Shown in pieces: positions 1 to 7,834 of a stretch of 64,000 nt of DNA (its first letter is position 1; every line of letters starts with the position of its first letter). Position numbers and translations under genes: made by a program. The DNA comes from JANWZL01 sp041640815. GTDB taxonomy: Bacteria > Pseudomonadota > Gammaproteobacteria > Burkholderiales > Thiobacillaceae. The notes below the pieces were generated by a model. That model saw only the letters and a list, made by a program, of their open reading frames with translations. It was not told the origin of the DNA and made no database searches. The stretch is from the NCBI GenBank assembly GCA_041640815.1, contig JBEPZO010000002.1, positions 20,896-84,895 on the forward strand. Reading direction: 5' to 3'.

Positions 1-336
1 AGTGATGTTGCGCCGGTCCCGACTGCGGGTGTGTCGCCACCACTGCCAGTCGATGCCACGCCGCCCATGCACGCAAGCCTCGGCCTGGCAGAGCTCGCGT
101 CCAAGCTCGAGGATATCGCGTGCATCGCCGATGAGATCGAGCCAATCCTCGACATAGGCACGCGCCAGCCCGCCTAGCGTGGGGCGGGCGAGTCTCGAGA
201 GTGCCCGCGGGGATTTGACGATGAGCCGTACTTTAGGCTGTTCGGCGGCGATGACCTCGCCGTCCCACAATTGCACCGTGACGGGCAGGCCTTGCAGCCT
301 TGCCTGCACCTGTCTGCGCAGCGCCGCTCTCAACAT
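1..336 (-). CDS. CFA-synthase-like methyltransferase, N-terminal part (cut by window edge)
   Basis: The first 112 residues of a leftward gene are visible; the rest lies beyond base 1. The pattern (a 'WDG' motif near residue 25, then a hydrophobic 'RLIVKSPRALSRL' stretch, then 'AYVEDWLDLIGD') matches the N-terminal domain of the cyclopropane-fatty-acyl-phospholipid synthase family, SAM-dependent enzymes that modify membrane lipid acyl chains. The SAM-binding domain is not visible, so the exact activity is open. The ATG is preceded by GGGGAG. It lies 126 bases behind the DUF3501 gene on the same strand and may be the last gene of the rubrerythrin operon. Confidence 0.7.
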   Translation of the reverse strand, partial: MLRAALRRQVQARLQGLPVTVQLWDGEVIAAEQPKVRLIVKSPRALSRLARPTLGGLARAYVEDWLDLIGDARDILELGRELCQAEACVHGRRGIDWQWWRHTRSRDRRNIT

Positions 337-462
337 GACGTCTCCCCTTGGTTTGGACACTCGGTAGGCACATGCGTGGCCACGCAGATTGGGCGGTAGC
401 CGGCGGTGGCTGCACGCCAGTCATGGCCCGTTCACCTCTTGCGCCAGGGCCATGGCCAAAGT

Positions 463-1038
463 CTACTGCAGATCGGCGGCGAGGGCGTCGCGCACGTTTT
501 GCGGTACCGTTACCTCGACCTGATACTGCGGGTGGTCGATCCCGGCGCGTAAACCTGCCCCGGTCTTTACCGCCGTCACCATCGCCGGCGTCAGCTCATA
601 ACGTAGGAAATGCACCGAGGCGGTCTTCTCGGGTGTGCTGCGCTGCAAGTCCTCGTTGGCGATGGGGTAGAGCTTGTCGAAGCCCTCGACCTGCAGCCAG
701 ACCTTGTGTTCGATCCCCACCAAGCGGGCAAGGGCCTTGCGGCGCTCCTCGATGTCGGGGTACTCCAACATGAAGGTGGCCTTCCAGTTGCTGCCATCGG
801 GGATCAGCGGATTGTAGACATCGAGCTCTTCCTGGATGGCCTCGGGCTCGAAGATGCGCTCGATGCGCAGCATCTCCTGGATCTGGTACTGGATGGTGAG
901 CTTGTCCTCGAAGTACAGGGCGGCATGCTCCCCCAGGGCCAGGCGGCGGTTCTTCTTGTGTTCGATGACCTTGGCGCGGAAGTCCTTGCGCACCGTGGCA
1001 TACTGTTCCAGGCTATAGAGATCGGCACGGGTCAGCAT
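463..1038 (-). CDS. DUF3501 family protein
   Basis: 191 aa, soluble, no signal peptide. The N-terminus 'MLTRADLYSLEQYATVRKDF' and the acidic 'LEYPDIEERRKALARLVG' region are typical of the DUF3501 family. Biochemical role unknown. Family members are regularly encoded with a rubrerythrin and a GlpC/HdrD-like Fe-S oxidoreductase, exactly as here, so a part in peroxide or oxygen defence by the same electron-transfer unit is inferred. The start lies 18 bases after the Fe-S gene's stop, so the two are surely co-transcribed. Confidence 0.85.
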   Translation of the reverse strand: MLTRADLYSLEQYATVRKDFRAKVIEHKKNRRLALGEHAALYFEDKLTIQYQIQEMLRIERIFEPEAIQEELDVYNPLIPDGSNWKATFMLEYPDIEERRKALARLVGIEHKVWLQVEGFDKLYPIANEDLQRSTPEKTASVHFLRYELTPAMVTAVKTGAGLRAGIDHPQYQVEVTVPQNVRDALAADLQ

Positions 1039-1056
1039 GGGTCCAAAGCTCCTCGT

Positions 1057-2391
1057 TCAAAGTCCGTAGGCCTTACGCAACAGGGTGATGGGGTGTTCCG
1101 GCTGGCTGCCGTCAGCACGGGCATGGCCGATGTGGTGCGCGGCCATGGCGCAGTCTGAGCCATAGTGATCGGGTTTGGCCTGATTGATGCGGCTGACGAC
1201 CGGCTTGACGATCTTCATGGCGTAGGGGTGGAACTCCTTCTTCACTGCATAGGTGCCATCGTGGCCGGAGCAGCGCTCGATCACCTCGACCTCGGTATCC
1301 GGGATGAGGCTCAACACCTCTTTGGTCTTGGGGCCGATGTTCTGCACGCGCTGGTGGCAGGCGGCATGGTAAGCCACCTTGCCCAGGCCCTGCTTGAAAT
1401 CGGTGCGCAGCTTGCCCGCCTTGTGCCGCAGCAACAGGTACTCGAAGGGGTCGTAGAAGGCCGCCTTGACCTTCTGCACCTGCGGGTCATCGGGGAACAA
1501 TAGCGGTAGCTCTTGCTTGAACATGAGCACGCAGGAAGGGATCAGGGCGGTGAGGTCCCAGCCGGCATCGACCAGCTTGGCGAGAACGGGGATGTTCGCC
1601 TCTTTGAGCGCGCGCACGCTGTCCAAATCGCCTAGCTCCAGCTTGGGCATGCCACAGCAGCGCTCCTTCTCGGCCAGTGTGACGGGAATGCCGTTGTGCT
1701 CGAAGACGGCCACCAAGTCTTCGCCAGGGCCGGGCTCGTTGCGATTCATGTAACAGGTGGCGAACAGGGCCACCTTGCCGCGCGTGCGACCGGCGGGCTC
1801 ACCGCGCGTGTCATCGGGTAGCCTGCGCAGCCGGCTGCGCAACGGCCGACTGGTGAACTCGGGCAGCCACGCCTCGCTGTGGATGCCTGCCACCGACTCC
1901 AGCGCCTTGCGCGCGACACTGGTCTTGTTCAAGGCGTTTACGGTTTGCGCCACGACCGGAATGCCTGCCAAGCGCCCGACCACATCGGTGCTGGTGAGCA
2001 GCTTGTCCCGCAGTCTTGCGCCGCGGTTTTTGTAGTGCCAGGCCTTGGCCCGCAGCATCAGGTGGGGGAAATCCACGTTCCATTCGTGCGGCGGCACATA
2101 AGGGCATTTGGTCATGTAGCAGAGGTCGCACAGATAGCAGTGCTCCACGACCTTCCAATAATCTTCCTTTTTGACCCCATCCACCTCCATGGTTTCGGAG
2201 GCATCGACCAGGTCGAACAAGGTTGGGAAGGACTGGCAGAGGCTGACGCAGCGGCGGCAGCCATGACAGATGTTGAAGACCCGTTCCATCTCCTTGAACA
2301 GCGCCGCCTCGTCGTAAAACGCCGGATCTTGCCAATCGATCGGATGCCGGATCGGGGCTTCCAAGTTGCCTTCGCGGATGGGGCTGGCCAT
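1057..2391 (-). CDS. Fe-S oxidoreductase, GlpC/HdrD-like
   Basis: 444 aa from the chosen ATG, which has AAAGGAA seven bases upstream; an in-frame start further out at 2478 would begin inside a hairpin and is rejected. There are two [4Fe-4S] ferredoxin-type motifs, Cys42-45-48-52 (CHGCRRC...) and Cys85-88-91-96. A C-terminal half follows with CCG-type cysteine motifs (CCGMPKLE, HAACHQ) of the heterodisulfide-reductase subunit D / GlpC type. Expected role: cytoplasmic electron carrier or oxidoreductase, probably supplying electrons to the neighbouring rubrerythrin for peroxide reduction. The electron donor is not known from sequence. Confidence 0.85.
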   Translation of the reverse strand: MASPIREGNLEAPIRHPIDWQDPAFYDEAALFKEMERVFNICHGCRRCVSLCQSFPTLFDLVDASETMEVDGVKKEDYWKVVEHCYLCDLCYMTKCPYVPPHEWNVDFPHLMLRAKAWHYKNRGARLRDKLLTSTDVVGRLAGIPVVAQTVNALNKTSVARKALESVAGIHSEAWLPEFTSRPLRSRLRRLPDDTRGEPAGRTRGKVALFATCYMNRNEPGPGEDLVAVFEHNGIPVTLAEKERCCGMPKLELGDLDSVRALKEANIPVLAKLVDAGWDLTALIPSCVLMFKQELPLLFPDDPQVQKVKAAFYDPFEYLLLRHKAGKLRTDFKQGLGKVAYHAACHQRVQNIGPKTKEVLSLIPDTEVEVIERCSGHDGTYAVKKEFHPYAMKIVKPVVSRINQAKPDHYGSDCAMAAHHIGHARADGSQPEHPITLLRKAYGL

Positions 2392-2428
2392 GTTGGTTCC
2401 TTTGTCGTGTAAGCGGGGGTTGAAGAGA

Positions 2429-2487
2429 CATGGCGGTGCGGTCGGAAGACCTGGCCGCACCGCCATGCCTCCCCCCATGGGGGGAGG
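2429..2487. repeat. Two adjacent perfect inverted repeats between rbr and the Fe-S gene
   Basis: A 13-bp arm at 2429-2441 is repeated inverted at 2455-2467 around a 13-base loop. It is followed directly by a 20-bp perfect palindrome at 2468-2487, six C then AT then six G flanked by CCT/AGG. Neither is followed by a T-run on the transcribed (minus) strand, so they look like RNA-stabilising or processing hairpins that could raise rbr over downstream genes, rather than a terminator. Confidence 0.75.
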
Positions 2488-2497
2488 GCTTGACGCC

Positions 2498-2917
2498 TTA
2501 AGCGCCCAGCTCGTTCAGGGCCTTTTGATAACGATTGGCGTGCGAGCGCTCCGCCTTGGCCAGGGTCTCGAACCAGTCGGCGATTTCATCGAAACCCTCC
2601 TCACGCGCCGTCTTGGCCATGCCCGGATACATGTCGGTGTACTCATGGGTCTCGCCAGCGATGGCGGATTTCAGGTTGTCGATGGTAGAACCGAAAGGCA
2701 TGCCGGTGGCGGGGTCGCCGCAGGCCTCCAGATACTCGAGATGGCCGTGGGCGTGGCCGGTCTCGCCTTCGGCGGTGGAGCGGAACAGGGCGGCGATGTC
2801 GTTATAGCCCTCGACGTCCGCCTTGGCCGCGAAATACAGGTAGCGGCGGTTGGCCTGAGACTCGCCGGCGAAGGCATACTTGAGGTTCTCTTCGGTCTTG
2901 GATCCTTTCAGCTGCAT
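2498..2917 (-). CDS. rbr: Rubrerythrin (short form without rubredoxin domain)
   Basis: 139 aa ferritin-like diiron protein. Carboxylate/histidine motifs are readable: 'ESQANRRYLYF' in helix 1, 'EGETGHAHGHLEYLE' in helix 2, 'GETHEYTDMYPGMA' in helix 3 and 'ETLAKAERSHANRYQ' in helix 4. The ~190-aa classical form ends in a rubredoxin domain with two CxxC knuckles; this one has none and so needs a separate electron donor, plausibly the Fe-S oxidoreductase encoded next. Role: NAD(P)H-linked hydrogen peroxide reduction in the cytoplasm. First gene of the operon, with its own strong promoter and a PerR-like operator upstream. Confidence 0.92.
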   Translation of the reverse strand: MQLKGSKTEENLKYAFAGESQANRRYLYFAAKADVEGYNDIAALFRSTAEGETGHAHGHLEYLEACGDPATGMPFGSTIDNLKSAIAGETHEYTDMYPGMAKTAREEGFDEIADWFETLAKAERSHANRYQKALNELGA

Positions 2918-2973
2918 CGTGCTCTCCTATCAAGTTGTTCCTGGCGATAAAACCCGTGCCAGGCGTACGGGAT

Positions 2974-2992
2974 ATTTAGATTTAATCTAAAT
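2974..2992. promoter_or_regulatory. PerR/Fur-family-like operator upstream of rbr
   Basis: A perfect 9-1-9 inverted repeat, ATTTAGATT-T-AATCTAAAT. Its core TTAGATT-T-AATCTAA has the 7-1-7 layout of PerR boxes (Bacillus consensus TTATAAT-n-ATTATAA). It sits just downstream of the predicted transcription start and 57 bases before the rbr ATG, an ideal place for a repressor. The binding protein is inferred, and no fur/perR gene lies in the window. Confidence 0.65.
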
Positions 2993-3001
2993 TATGGACT
3001 G

Positions 3002-3031
3002 AGTATACTGACGCCAACAGAGCCCTGTCAA
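3002..3031 (-). promoter_or_regulatory. Sigma-70 promoter of the rbr operon
   Basis: On the minus strand the -35 box TTGACA (3026-3031, consensus) is separated by 18 bases from the -10 box TATACT (3002-3007, five of six matches). Transcription should start near 2995, directly against the inverted repeat at 2974-2992. Confidence 0.75.
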
Positions 3032-3114
3032 CTATCGCTTCTTGGCAGCCTGCACGCCCCCCCCTGCCCAGCTTTTCGACGCAAGCCGCGCTGCCCGCGA
3101 CCAACCCCGCTGGC

Positions 3115-3432
3115 TTACCCAGTCCCGGCCGGAAAGATCAGTAGATTGACGTCCAGGACCTCCTCCCCCAGCAGATAGACCCTCCCCGGTAGGCGGTTGT
3201 CACCGGTATCGGAGTACTCGAACGCGTACTCTCTATATAGCTTGATTTGCTGTCTTGCGTTGCGCCGTAGCGCAAGCCGGTGCAGGGCCACGGAATCGTC
3301 CAGCAGCTGCACCCCAGCCAGATCGCACACGCGGCGTGCCGCCTTGACCGCGAGCTCGCGTTTCTTGAGCCCATCCAACCAAAGCCAAGCCAGGGCCAGC
3401 AGCCCAGCCGTTGCGAGCCATTCTGCGCTCAT
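3115..3432 (-). CDS. DUF3301 domain protein, single membrane helix
   Basis: 105 aa. A hydrophobic N-terminal helix (about residues 5-20, 'WLATAGLLALAWLWLDG') is followed by a cytoplasmic-looking domain with 'KKRELAVKAARRVCDLAGVQLLDD' (read here in two parts: KKRELAVKAARR, then VCDLAGVQLLDD) and 'LYREYAFEYSDTGD', characteristic of DUF3301. Function unknown. The start overlaps the end of the helicase gene by four bases (ATGA), so the two are translationally coupled. Confidence 0.85.
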   Translation of the reverse strand: MSAEWLATAGLLALAWLWLDGLKKRELAVKAARRVCDLAGVQLLDDSVALHRLALRRNARQQIKLYREYAFEYSDTGDNRLPGRVYLLGEEVLDVNLLIFPAGTG

Positions 3433-4730
3433 GCACCGGGTGCGTCGTCTTTACGAGCCACAGGCGGCAGTAGCAACGCACATACGTCGGGCGCTGGCCG
3501 TCGCGGCCGCGTCGCGCCGAGCAGGACGGCTTGCTCGCCGCCGCTTGGTTCCCGCCGCGCAGGCTCGGCTCGCGGTAGCGGGCTGATCGGCAGGCTCCGG
3601 CGAATAAAGCGCTCCACCGCCGCGAGCAGTTTGTCCTCCTCCGGCGAGACGAGGGAGATGGCTAGCCCCCTCGCCCCCGCCCGGCCTGTGCGGCCAATGC
3701 GATGGACGTAGTCTTCTGGCGAGTTAGGCAGTTCATAGTTGACCACACAGGGTAATTCGGCGATGTCCAGCCCGCGTGCGGCGATGTCGGTGGCCACCAG
3801 CAGCTTGATGTGGCCCTGCTTGAACCCTTCCAGCGCCGCCAGCCGGTCTATCTGGGCCTTGTCGCCGTGGATCACGGCTACTGCGAGGCCGCGCCGCTTC
3901 AGGCGGCGACCGAGCCTGTCGGCGGCGAGCTTGGTGCGCGTGAACACCAGGGCCTGTGGGAGGGCGCGGGCGCGTATCACGTTGATGAGGGCATCGAGCT
4001 TGTCTTCTTCACCGACCTTGTGGACCACTTGCTCGACGGTCTCCGCCGCCGTATTGCGGCGAGCCACCTCGACCTTGAGCGGATTGCTAAGATAGCTCTG
4101 CGCCAGGCGGCTGACCTCGTCGCTGAATGTGGCGGAGAACAGCAGGGTCTGTCGCCGTTGCGGCAGCAACGCCAAGATGCGCCGCAAGTCGGGCAGGAAC
4201 CCCATGTCCAGCATGCGGTCTGCCTCATCCAGCACCAAGAACTGGACCTGGTTGAGCTGGACGCTGCGGTTGGCGGCGTGATCGAGCAAGCGGCCAGGAG
4301 TGGCGACCAGGATCTCGACGCCGGCGCGCAGGGCTGCCTCTTGGCTGTCCAGGGCAACGCCGCCGTAGACCACGGCGCTGCGTAGCGGCAAATACTTGCC
4401 ATAGGCAGCGATGCTGGCGTGCACCTGGATGGCGAGTTCCCGCGTTGGGGTGAGCACCAGGGCCCGCACGGGGTGCCGCGCAGGCGAGGTACTGGTATTG
4501 GCAAAGGGGCGCATGCGCTGGATCAGGGGCAGGGCGAAGGCGGCGGTCTTGCCGGTACCGGTCTGGGCCTGGGCCATCAGGTCATGTCCCGAAAGCACCA
4601 GTGGGATGGCCTGCCGCTGGATGGGTGTCGGCGCGGTGTAGCCCAGCTCTCTGATGGCCTGCAAGATTTCAGGCGCAAGACCGAGGTCGTCGAAACTCGT
4701 TGCCGCCTCCAAGGCAGCGGATGCTGTCAT
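3429..4730 (-). CDS. rhlE: DEAD-box RNA helicase, RhlE type
   Basis: 433 aa. All DEAD-box motifs are present in order: Q motif (TPIQ, 35-38), Walker A AQTGTGKT (55-62), PTRELA (95-100), TPGR, DEAD (168-171), SAT, and in the second RecA lobe 'DIAARGLDIAELP' and HRIGRTGRAG. It ends in a short basic tail rich in Arg and Pro. Role: ATP-dependent RNA unwinding in ribosome assembly or mRNA turnover. RhlE is the closest subtype, although the tail is shorter than in many RhlE proteins. The ATG overlaps the stop of a 56-codon upstream ORF. Confidence 0.9.
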   Translation of the reverse strand: MTASAALEAATSFDDLGLAPEILQAIRELGYTAPTPIQRQAIPLVLSGHDLMAQAQTGTGKTAAFALPLIQRMRPFANTSTSPARHPVRALVLTPTRELAIQVHASIAAYGKYLPLRSAVVYGGVALDSQEAALRAGVEILVATPGRLLDHAANRSVQLNQVQFLVLDEADRMLDMGFLPDLRRILALLPQRRQTLLFSATFSDEVSRLAQSYLSNPLKVEVARRNTAAETVEQVVHKVGEEDKLDALINVIRARALPQALVFTRTKLAADRLGRRLKRRGLAVAVIHGDKAQIDRLAALEGFKQGHIKLLVATDIAARGLDIAELPCVVNYELPNSPEDYVHRIGRTGRAGARGLAISLVSPEEDKLLAAVERFIRRSLPISPLPRAEPARREPSGGEQAVLLGATRPRRPAPDVCALLLPPVARKDDAPGA

Positions 4731-4897
4731 GGCCTGGCCTCTTTACCTCGACAGGGGTGGGTGGGCGGCGAAGTGACGTTTTTTCTAACTGCCCGGGTCT
4801 TGGCGCTCTGCCTGGCACACCGCCCTGCGCTGGCCGTCGCCTTGCCCCCGAGCACCCTTCGGGCAAGCAGCCTGCCCTGCCGCGTGGCTACAGTCAT
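4727..4897 (-). CDS. Small basic ORF (56 aa) translationally coupled to the helicase gene
   Basis: A strong Shine-Dalgarno (GAGGAGG, spacing about 5) precedes the ATG at 4897, and the ORF ends in ATGA shared with the rhlE start. The peptide has about 14 Arg/Lys and a single acidic residue, two Cys and a Pro-rich tail, with no recognisable domain. The helicase ATG itself has no clear RBS of its own, so this ORF may serve as a leader that delivers ribosomes to it. Coding status is inferred from RBS and coupling only. Confidence 0.4.
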   Translation of the reverse strand: MTVATRQGRLLARRVLGGKATASAGRCARQSAKTRAVRKNVTSPPTHPCRGKEARP

Positions 4898-4922
4898 GGG
4901 TGCCTCCTCGGCAGATTTCTCG

Positions 4923-5699
4923 TCATGACAGTGAGGTGATCGTGCGCCAAGCGAGCCCCTCCTCCTGCGTGGCAACGGCGACCTCCTCCGGCCTGCAGCC
5001 AAGCGCGCGCGCCAGGGCGGTGCGCGCCAGGACCGGCGTGTTGTTCTCTTCGCTCAGGTGGGCCGCCACCACGTGCTGCAGTTTACTTTGGTCTAGACGA
5101 CCGAGCAGCCCCGCAGCCGCCTCGTTGTCGAGATGACCGTAGGGGCCGAGGATGCGCCCCTTAAGCCGGGGCGGATAGCTGCCCTGTCTGAGCATATCGA
5201 GATCGTGGTTGCATTCCAAGGCCAGGGCCTGGCAGCCATTGAGACAACGCAGCATGTGCTCGGTGACATGACCGGCATCGGTCAGCAGCCCCAGCTTCGC
5301 CTGACCGTCGCTGACCGTGAACTGCACCGGCTCGCGCGCATCGTGCGGCACCGGAAAAGGCTGGATTTCTAGGTCGCCGATGGCGAAGGCGCAATGGCTA
5401 TCCACGACCTGCCGCCGCGCAGGTGCCAGGGCCATGGCTTCGAGCATGACGAGGCAGCCATGCGTGAGCCAGACGCTACAGCCGTAACGGGCCGCGAAAT
5501 GGGCGGCGCCACGGGCGTGGTCGGCATGCTCGTGCGTGAGCACGATGGCGTCAATCGCGTCCGCACACACGCCAAGCCGTGCCAGGCGTGCCGTGACCTG
5601 CCTCAGGCCAAAGCCGCAATCGAACATGACCAGCACCGAACCCGTGTCGACCAACCAGGCATTGCCCCGGCTGCCGCTGCCCAGGCAGGCGAAACGCAC
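4923..5699 (-). CDS. MBL-fold metallo-hydrolase (YycJ/WalJ-like)
   Basis: 258 aa. Metallo-beta-lactamase fold with the zinc motif THEHADH (55-61), a start of the form 'MRFACLGSGSRGNAWLV' and a later Asp/His ligand pair ('LLTDAGHV', 'ECNHDLDML', 'VAAHLSEENN'). This arrangement is typical of the YycJ/WalJ branch, putative 5'-3' exonucleases or phosphodiesterases. It begins with GTG whose G is shared with the TAG stop of bamC. Substrate unproven. Confidence 0.85.
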   Translation of the reverse strand: MRFACLGSGSRGNAWLVDTGSVLVMFDCGFGLRQVTARLARLGVCADAIDAIVLTHEHADHARGAAHFAARYGCSVWLTHGCLVMLEAMALAPARRQVVDSHCAFAIGDLEIQPFPVPHDAREPVQFTVSDGQAKLGLLTDAGHVTEHMLRCLNGCQALALECNHDLDMLRQGSYPPRLKGRILGPYGHLDNEAAAGLLGRLDQSKLQHVVAAHLSEENNTPVLARTALARALGCRPEEVAVATQEEGLAWRTITSLS

Positions 5700-6826
5700 T
5701 ATTTCAGCTGCTCGTGCAGGAGGTTGAGGATGCGTTGGCCAGTCTCGCCGGCAGCAGCACGCCCATCGTCCGCCAGCACGCTCACTTGGGTATCGCCTGC
5801 CGTGGCGCTCAGTTTGACGCGGTAGCGCAAGGCTTGGAGTTTGTCGTCGGTGCTGCGCCAGAAGGCAAGACGCGACAAAATGCCCTCCTTTTTCTTCGCC
5901 CCGACCTCGGGGTCGGCATAGCGGACGAAATACTCACCAGCGACACGGTCGCGATCCTCGACCACGAAGCCGATGCGATCCAAGGCCAGACCGACCCGCC
6001 GCCAGGCGCGGTCGAACGGCTCGGGCAAGATGAGGTAGGCGCTGCCATCGGCGGCGCGGCTAAGCCTTGCCGCTGGCTCGCTGGCGGCCTTGGCCAACAG
6101 GGTCTGTGCCCGCGCCTCCTCGACGCCGAAGCGGGTCATTAGGCGCCGTAGCATCTCGGCCTCCAATTCTGGATCGGGGGGGCGCGGTTGCCAGACCGTG
6201 CGTCCGACGCCTTGATCGCCACCGCCTTGTGTCCCCTCAAACACCTCGTACATGCCGCGGTGGCTGATGTAGATCTCGGTGCCCTGGCCATCTGGCGTGG
6301 GCTCGATGCGGGTGCGGAACTTGTCCCGCTCGGCCGTCGAATAGACGGCATCGATGAGCCTGCCTAAGGTCCGCCGGATGATGTCCTGCGGGATCTTGGC
6401 GCGGTTTTCCGCCCAGTCGGTCTCCATGACGCCGGCCTCTGGCAACTCGATGGTGACGATGAACCCCAACTCCTGCCAGAACTCCTTGATCACCGGCCAT
6501 ACCTGCTGCGGCGGCTGCTCCACAACCAGCCAGCGCTGGTTGCCGGCGCGCTCGATGCGCACCTTGTCCACCTTGGGCAAAAGACGAGCGCCTTCGGTCG
6601 CAGGCTGGGCGGCGCGGCCTTGGGCGTAGGCCGAATAGGTCGTCGCCCCCCGAGGGCCGAGGTCGGGCACCGTGAAACGGCTATCCCGCCCGGGCAGGAT
6701 CAGATCCGGCGGCACCTCCAGGCTAGGGACCGTAGTGGCGGACCGGTAGTCGATCTTCTTGCTCTCCATCAGGCTACAACCGCCGACGCTCAAGGCAACG
6801 ATCAGGAGGAGTAGACGGCTGGGCAT
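5699..6826 (-). CDS. bamC: Outer-membrane assembly lipoprotein BamC
   Basis: 375 aa from the ATG at 6826, which is preceded by GAGGAAG; the longer frame to 6886 lacks an RBS and would bury the signal peptide. Lipoprotein signal ends in VGGC (Cys17). Two helix-grip domains follow: one with 'RWLVVEQPPQQVWPVIKEFW' and one with 'YLILPEPFDRAWRRVGLALD'. BamC is a periplasmic lipoprotein of the BAM complex that inserts beta-barrel proteins into the outer membrane. Gene order dapA-bamC-MBL is common in Betaproteobacteria. Confidence 0.9.
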   Translation of the reverse strand: MPSRLLLLIVALSVGGCSLMESKKIDYRSATTVPSLEVPPDLILPGRDSRFTVPDLGPRGATTYSAYAQGRAAQPATEGARLLPKVDKVRIERAGNQRWLVVEQPPQQVWPVIKEFWQELGFIVTIELPEAGVMETDWAENRAKIPQDIIRRTLGRLIDAVYSTAERDKFRTRIEPTPDGQGTEIYISHRGMYEVFEGTQGGGDQGVGRTVWQPRPPDPELEAEMLRRLMTRFGVEEARAQTLLAKAASEPAARLSRAADGSAYLILPEPFDRAWRRVGLALDRIGFVVEDRDRVAGEYFVRYADPEVGAKKKEGILSRLAFWRSTDDKLQALRYRVKLSATAGDTQVSVLADDGRAAAGETGQRILNLLHEQLK

Positions 6827-6894
6827 GGAGGCTTCCTCGGGTGGTCGAATTCGGCTACGGGACGACGTTTCTACCAGCACGGGCATCGGGCCAG

Positions 6895-7791
6895 TCAGGC
6901 GGATACGTCAGCTCGCGGCCATATGCCTGCCTCGGCTAGCGCCGCTCGCAGCGCGGCGTGATGGGGCTCGGACAAGGGGGTGAGCGGCAGGCGTATACCC
7001 GGTCTGATGCGCCCCATCTCGGTCAACGCCCATTTCACTGGGATGGGATTGGCCTCGACGAACAATTTCTGATGCAGCGGCAAAAGGCGGAAATTGATCG
7101 CCCTCGCCCGCATCAGGTCGCCGGCGAGCGCGGCGCTGCACATCTCGTGCATGGGCCCTGGCGCGACGTTGGCGGTGACCGAGATCACCCCCTTGCCGCC
7201 CAGCAGCAGGAGGGCGAGGGCGCTGGCATCATCGCCGCTATAGACCGCGAAATCCGCCGGTGCACGCCGGATGAGATCGGAGCCCCGCTCGATGTTGCCG
7301 GTGGCATCCTTGATGCCCACGATGCCAGGCACCTGCGCCAGCCGTAGCACGGTTTCGTTGGCGATATCCGAGGCCGTGCGCCCAGGCACATTGTAGAGGA
7401 TCATCGGCAGGTCCACCGCCTCGGCGATGGCGCGAAAGTGGCGGTACAGCCCCTCTTGCGTCGGTTTGTTGTAATAGGGCGCGACCGACAGGCCCGCCAC
7501 CGCCCCCGCTTGCTTGGCGCAGCGGCTCAATTCGATGGCCTCCGCGGTCGAATTGGCGCCCGTGCCGGCCACCACCGGGATACGGCCAGCTGCATGCTCG
7601 ACCGCCGTCTTGATCAGCAGGCAATGCTCTTCCGGGCTCACCGTCGGGGATTCGCCCGTGGTGCCGACGATGACGAGGGCATCGCTGCCCTGCTCAACAT
7701 GCCAATCGATCAGATGGCGCAGGCCCTCGAGATCGAGGCTGCCATCCTCGAACATGGGGGTGACCAGGGCGACCAGGCTGCCGGTGAGCAT
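6895..7791 (-). CDS. dapA: 4-hydroxy-tetrahydrodipicolinate synthase
   Basis: 298 aa. Condenses pyruvate with aspartate semialdehyde in lysine and meso-diaminopimelate synthesis. Tyr133 (LYNVPGR) and the Schiff-base Lys161 (GIKDATGN) fall at the same numbers as in E. coli, as do Thr44-Thr45, which fixes the start at 7791. An in-frame ATG four codons upstream (7803) is also possible. 68 bases separate its stop from bamC. Confidence 0.95.
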   Translation of the reverse strand: MLTGSLVALVTPMFEDGSLDLEGLRHLIDWHVEQGSDALVIVGTTGESPTVSPEEHCLLIKTAVEHAAGRIPVVAGTGANSTAEAIELSRCAKQAGAVAGLSVAPYYNKPTQEGLYRHFRAIAEAVDLPMILYNVPGRTASDIANETVLRLAQVPGIVGIKDATGNIERGSDLIRRAPADFAVYSGDDASALALLLLGGKGVISVTANVAPGPMHEMCSAALAGDLMRARAINFRLLPLHQKLFVEANPIPVKWALTEMGRIRPGIRLPLTPLSEPHHAALRAALAEAGIWPRADVSA

Positions 7792-7834
7792 ATTCGTCCG
7801 CATCCGAAAAGCCGTAATTCTATATGAAAAGCGC

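Noticed and set aside
2392..2478. Longer start for the Fe-S oxidoreductase
   Set aside because: The ATG at 2478 lies in a palindrome, gives a Pro-rich non-family N-terminus and lacks an RBS; the ATG at 2391 has AAAGGAA.
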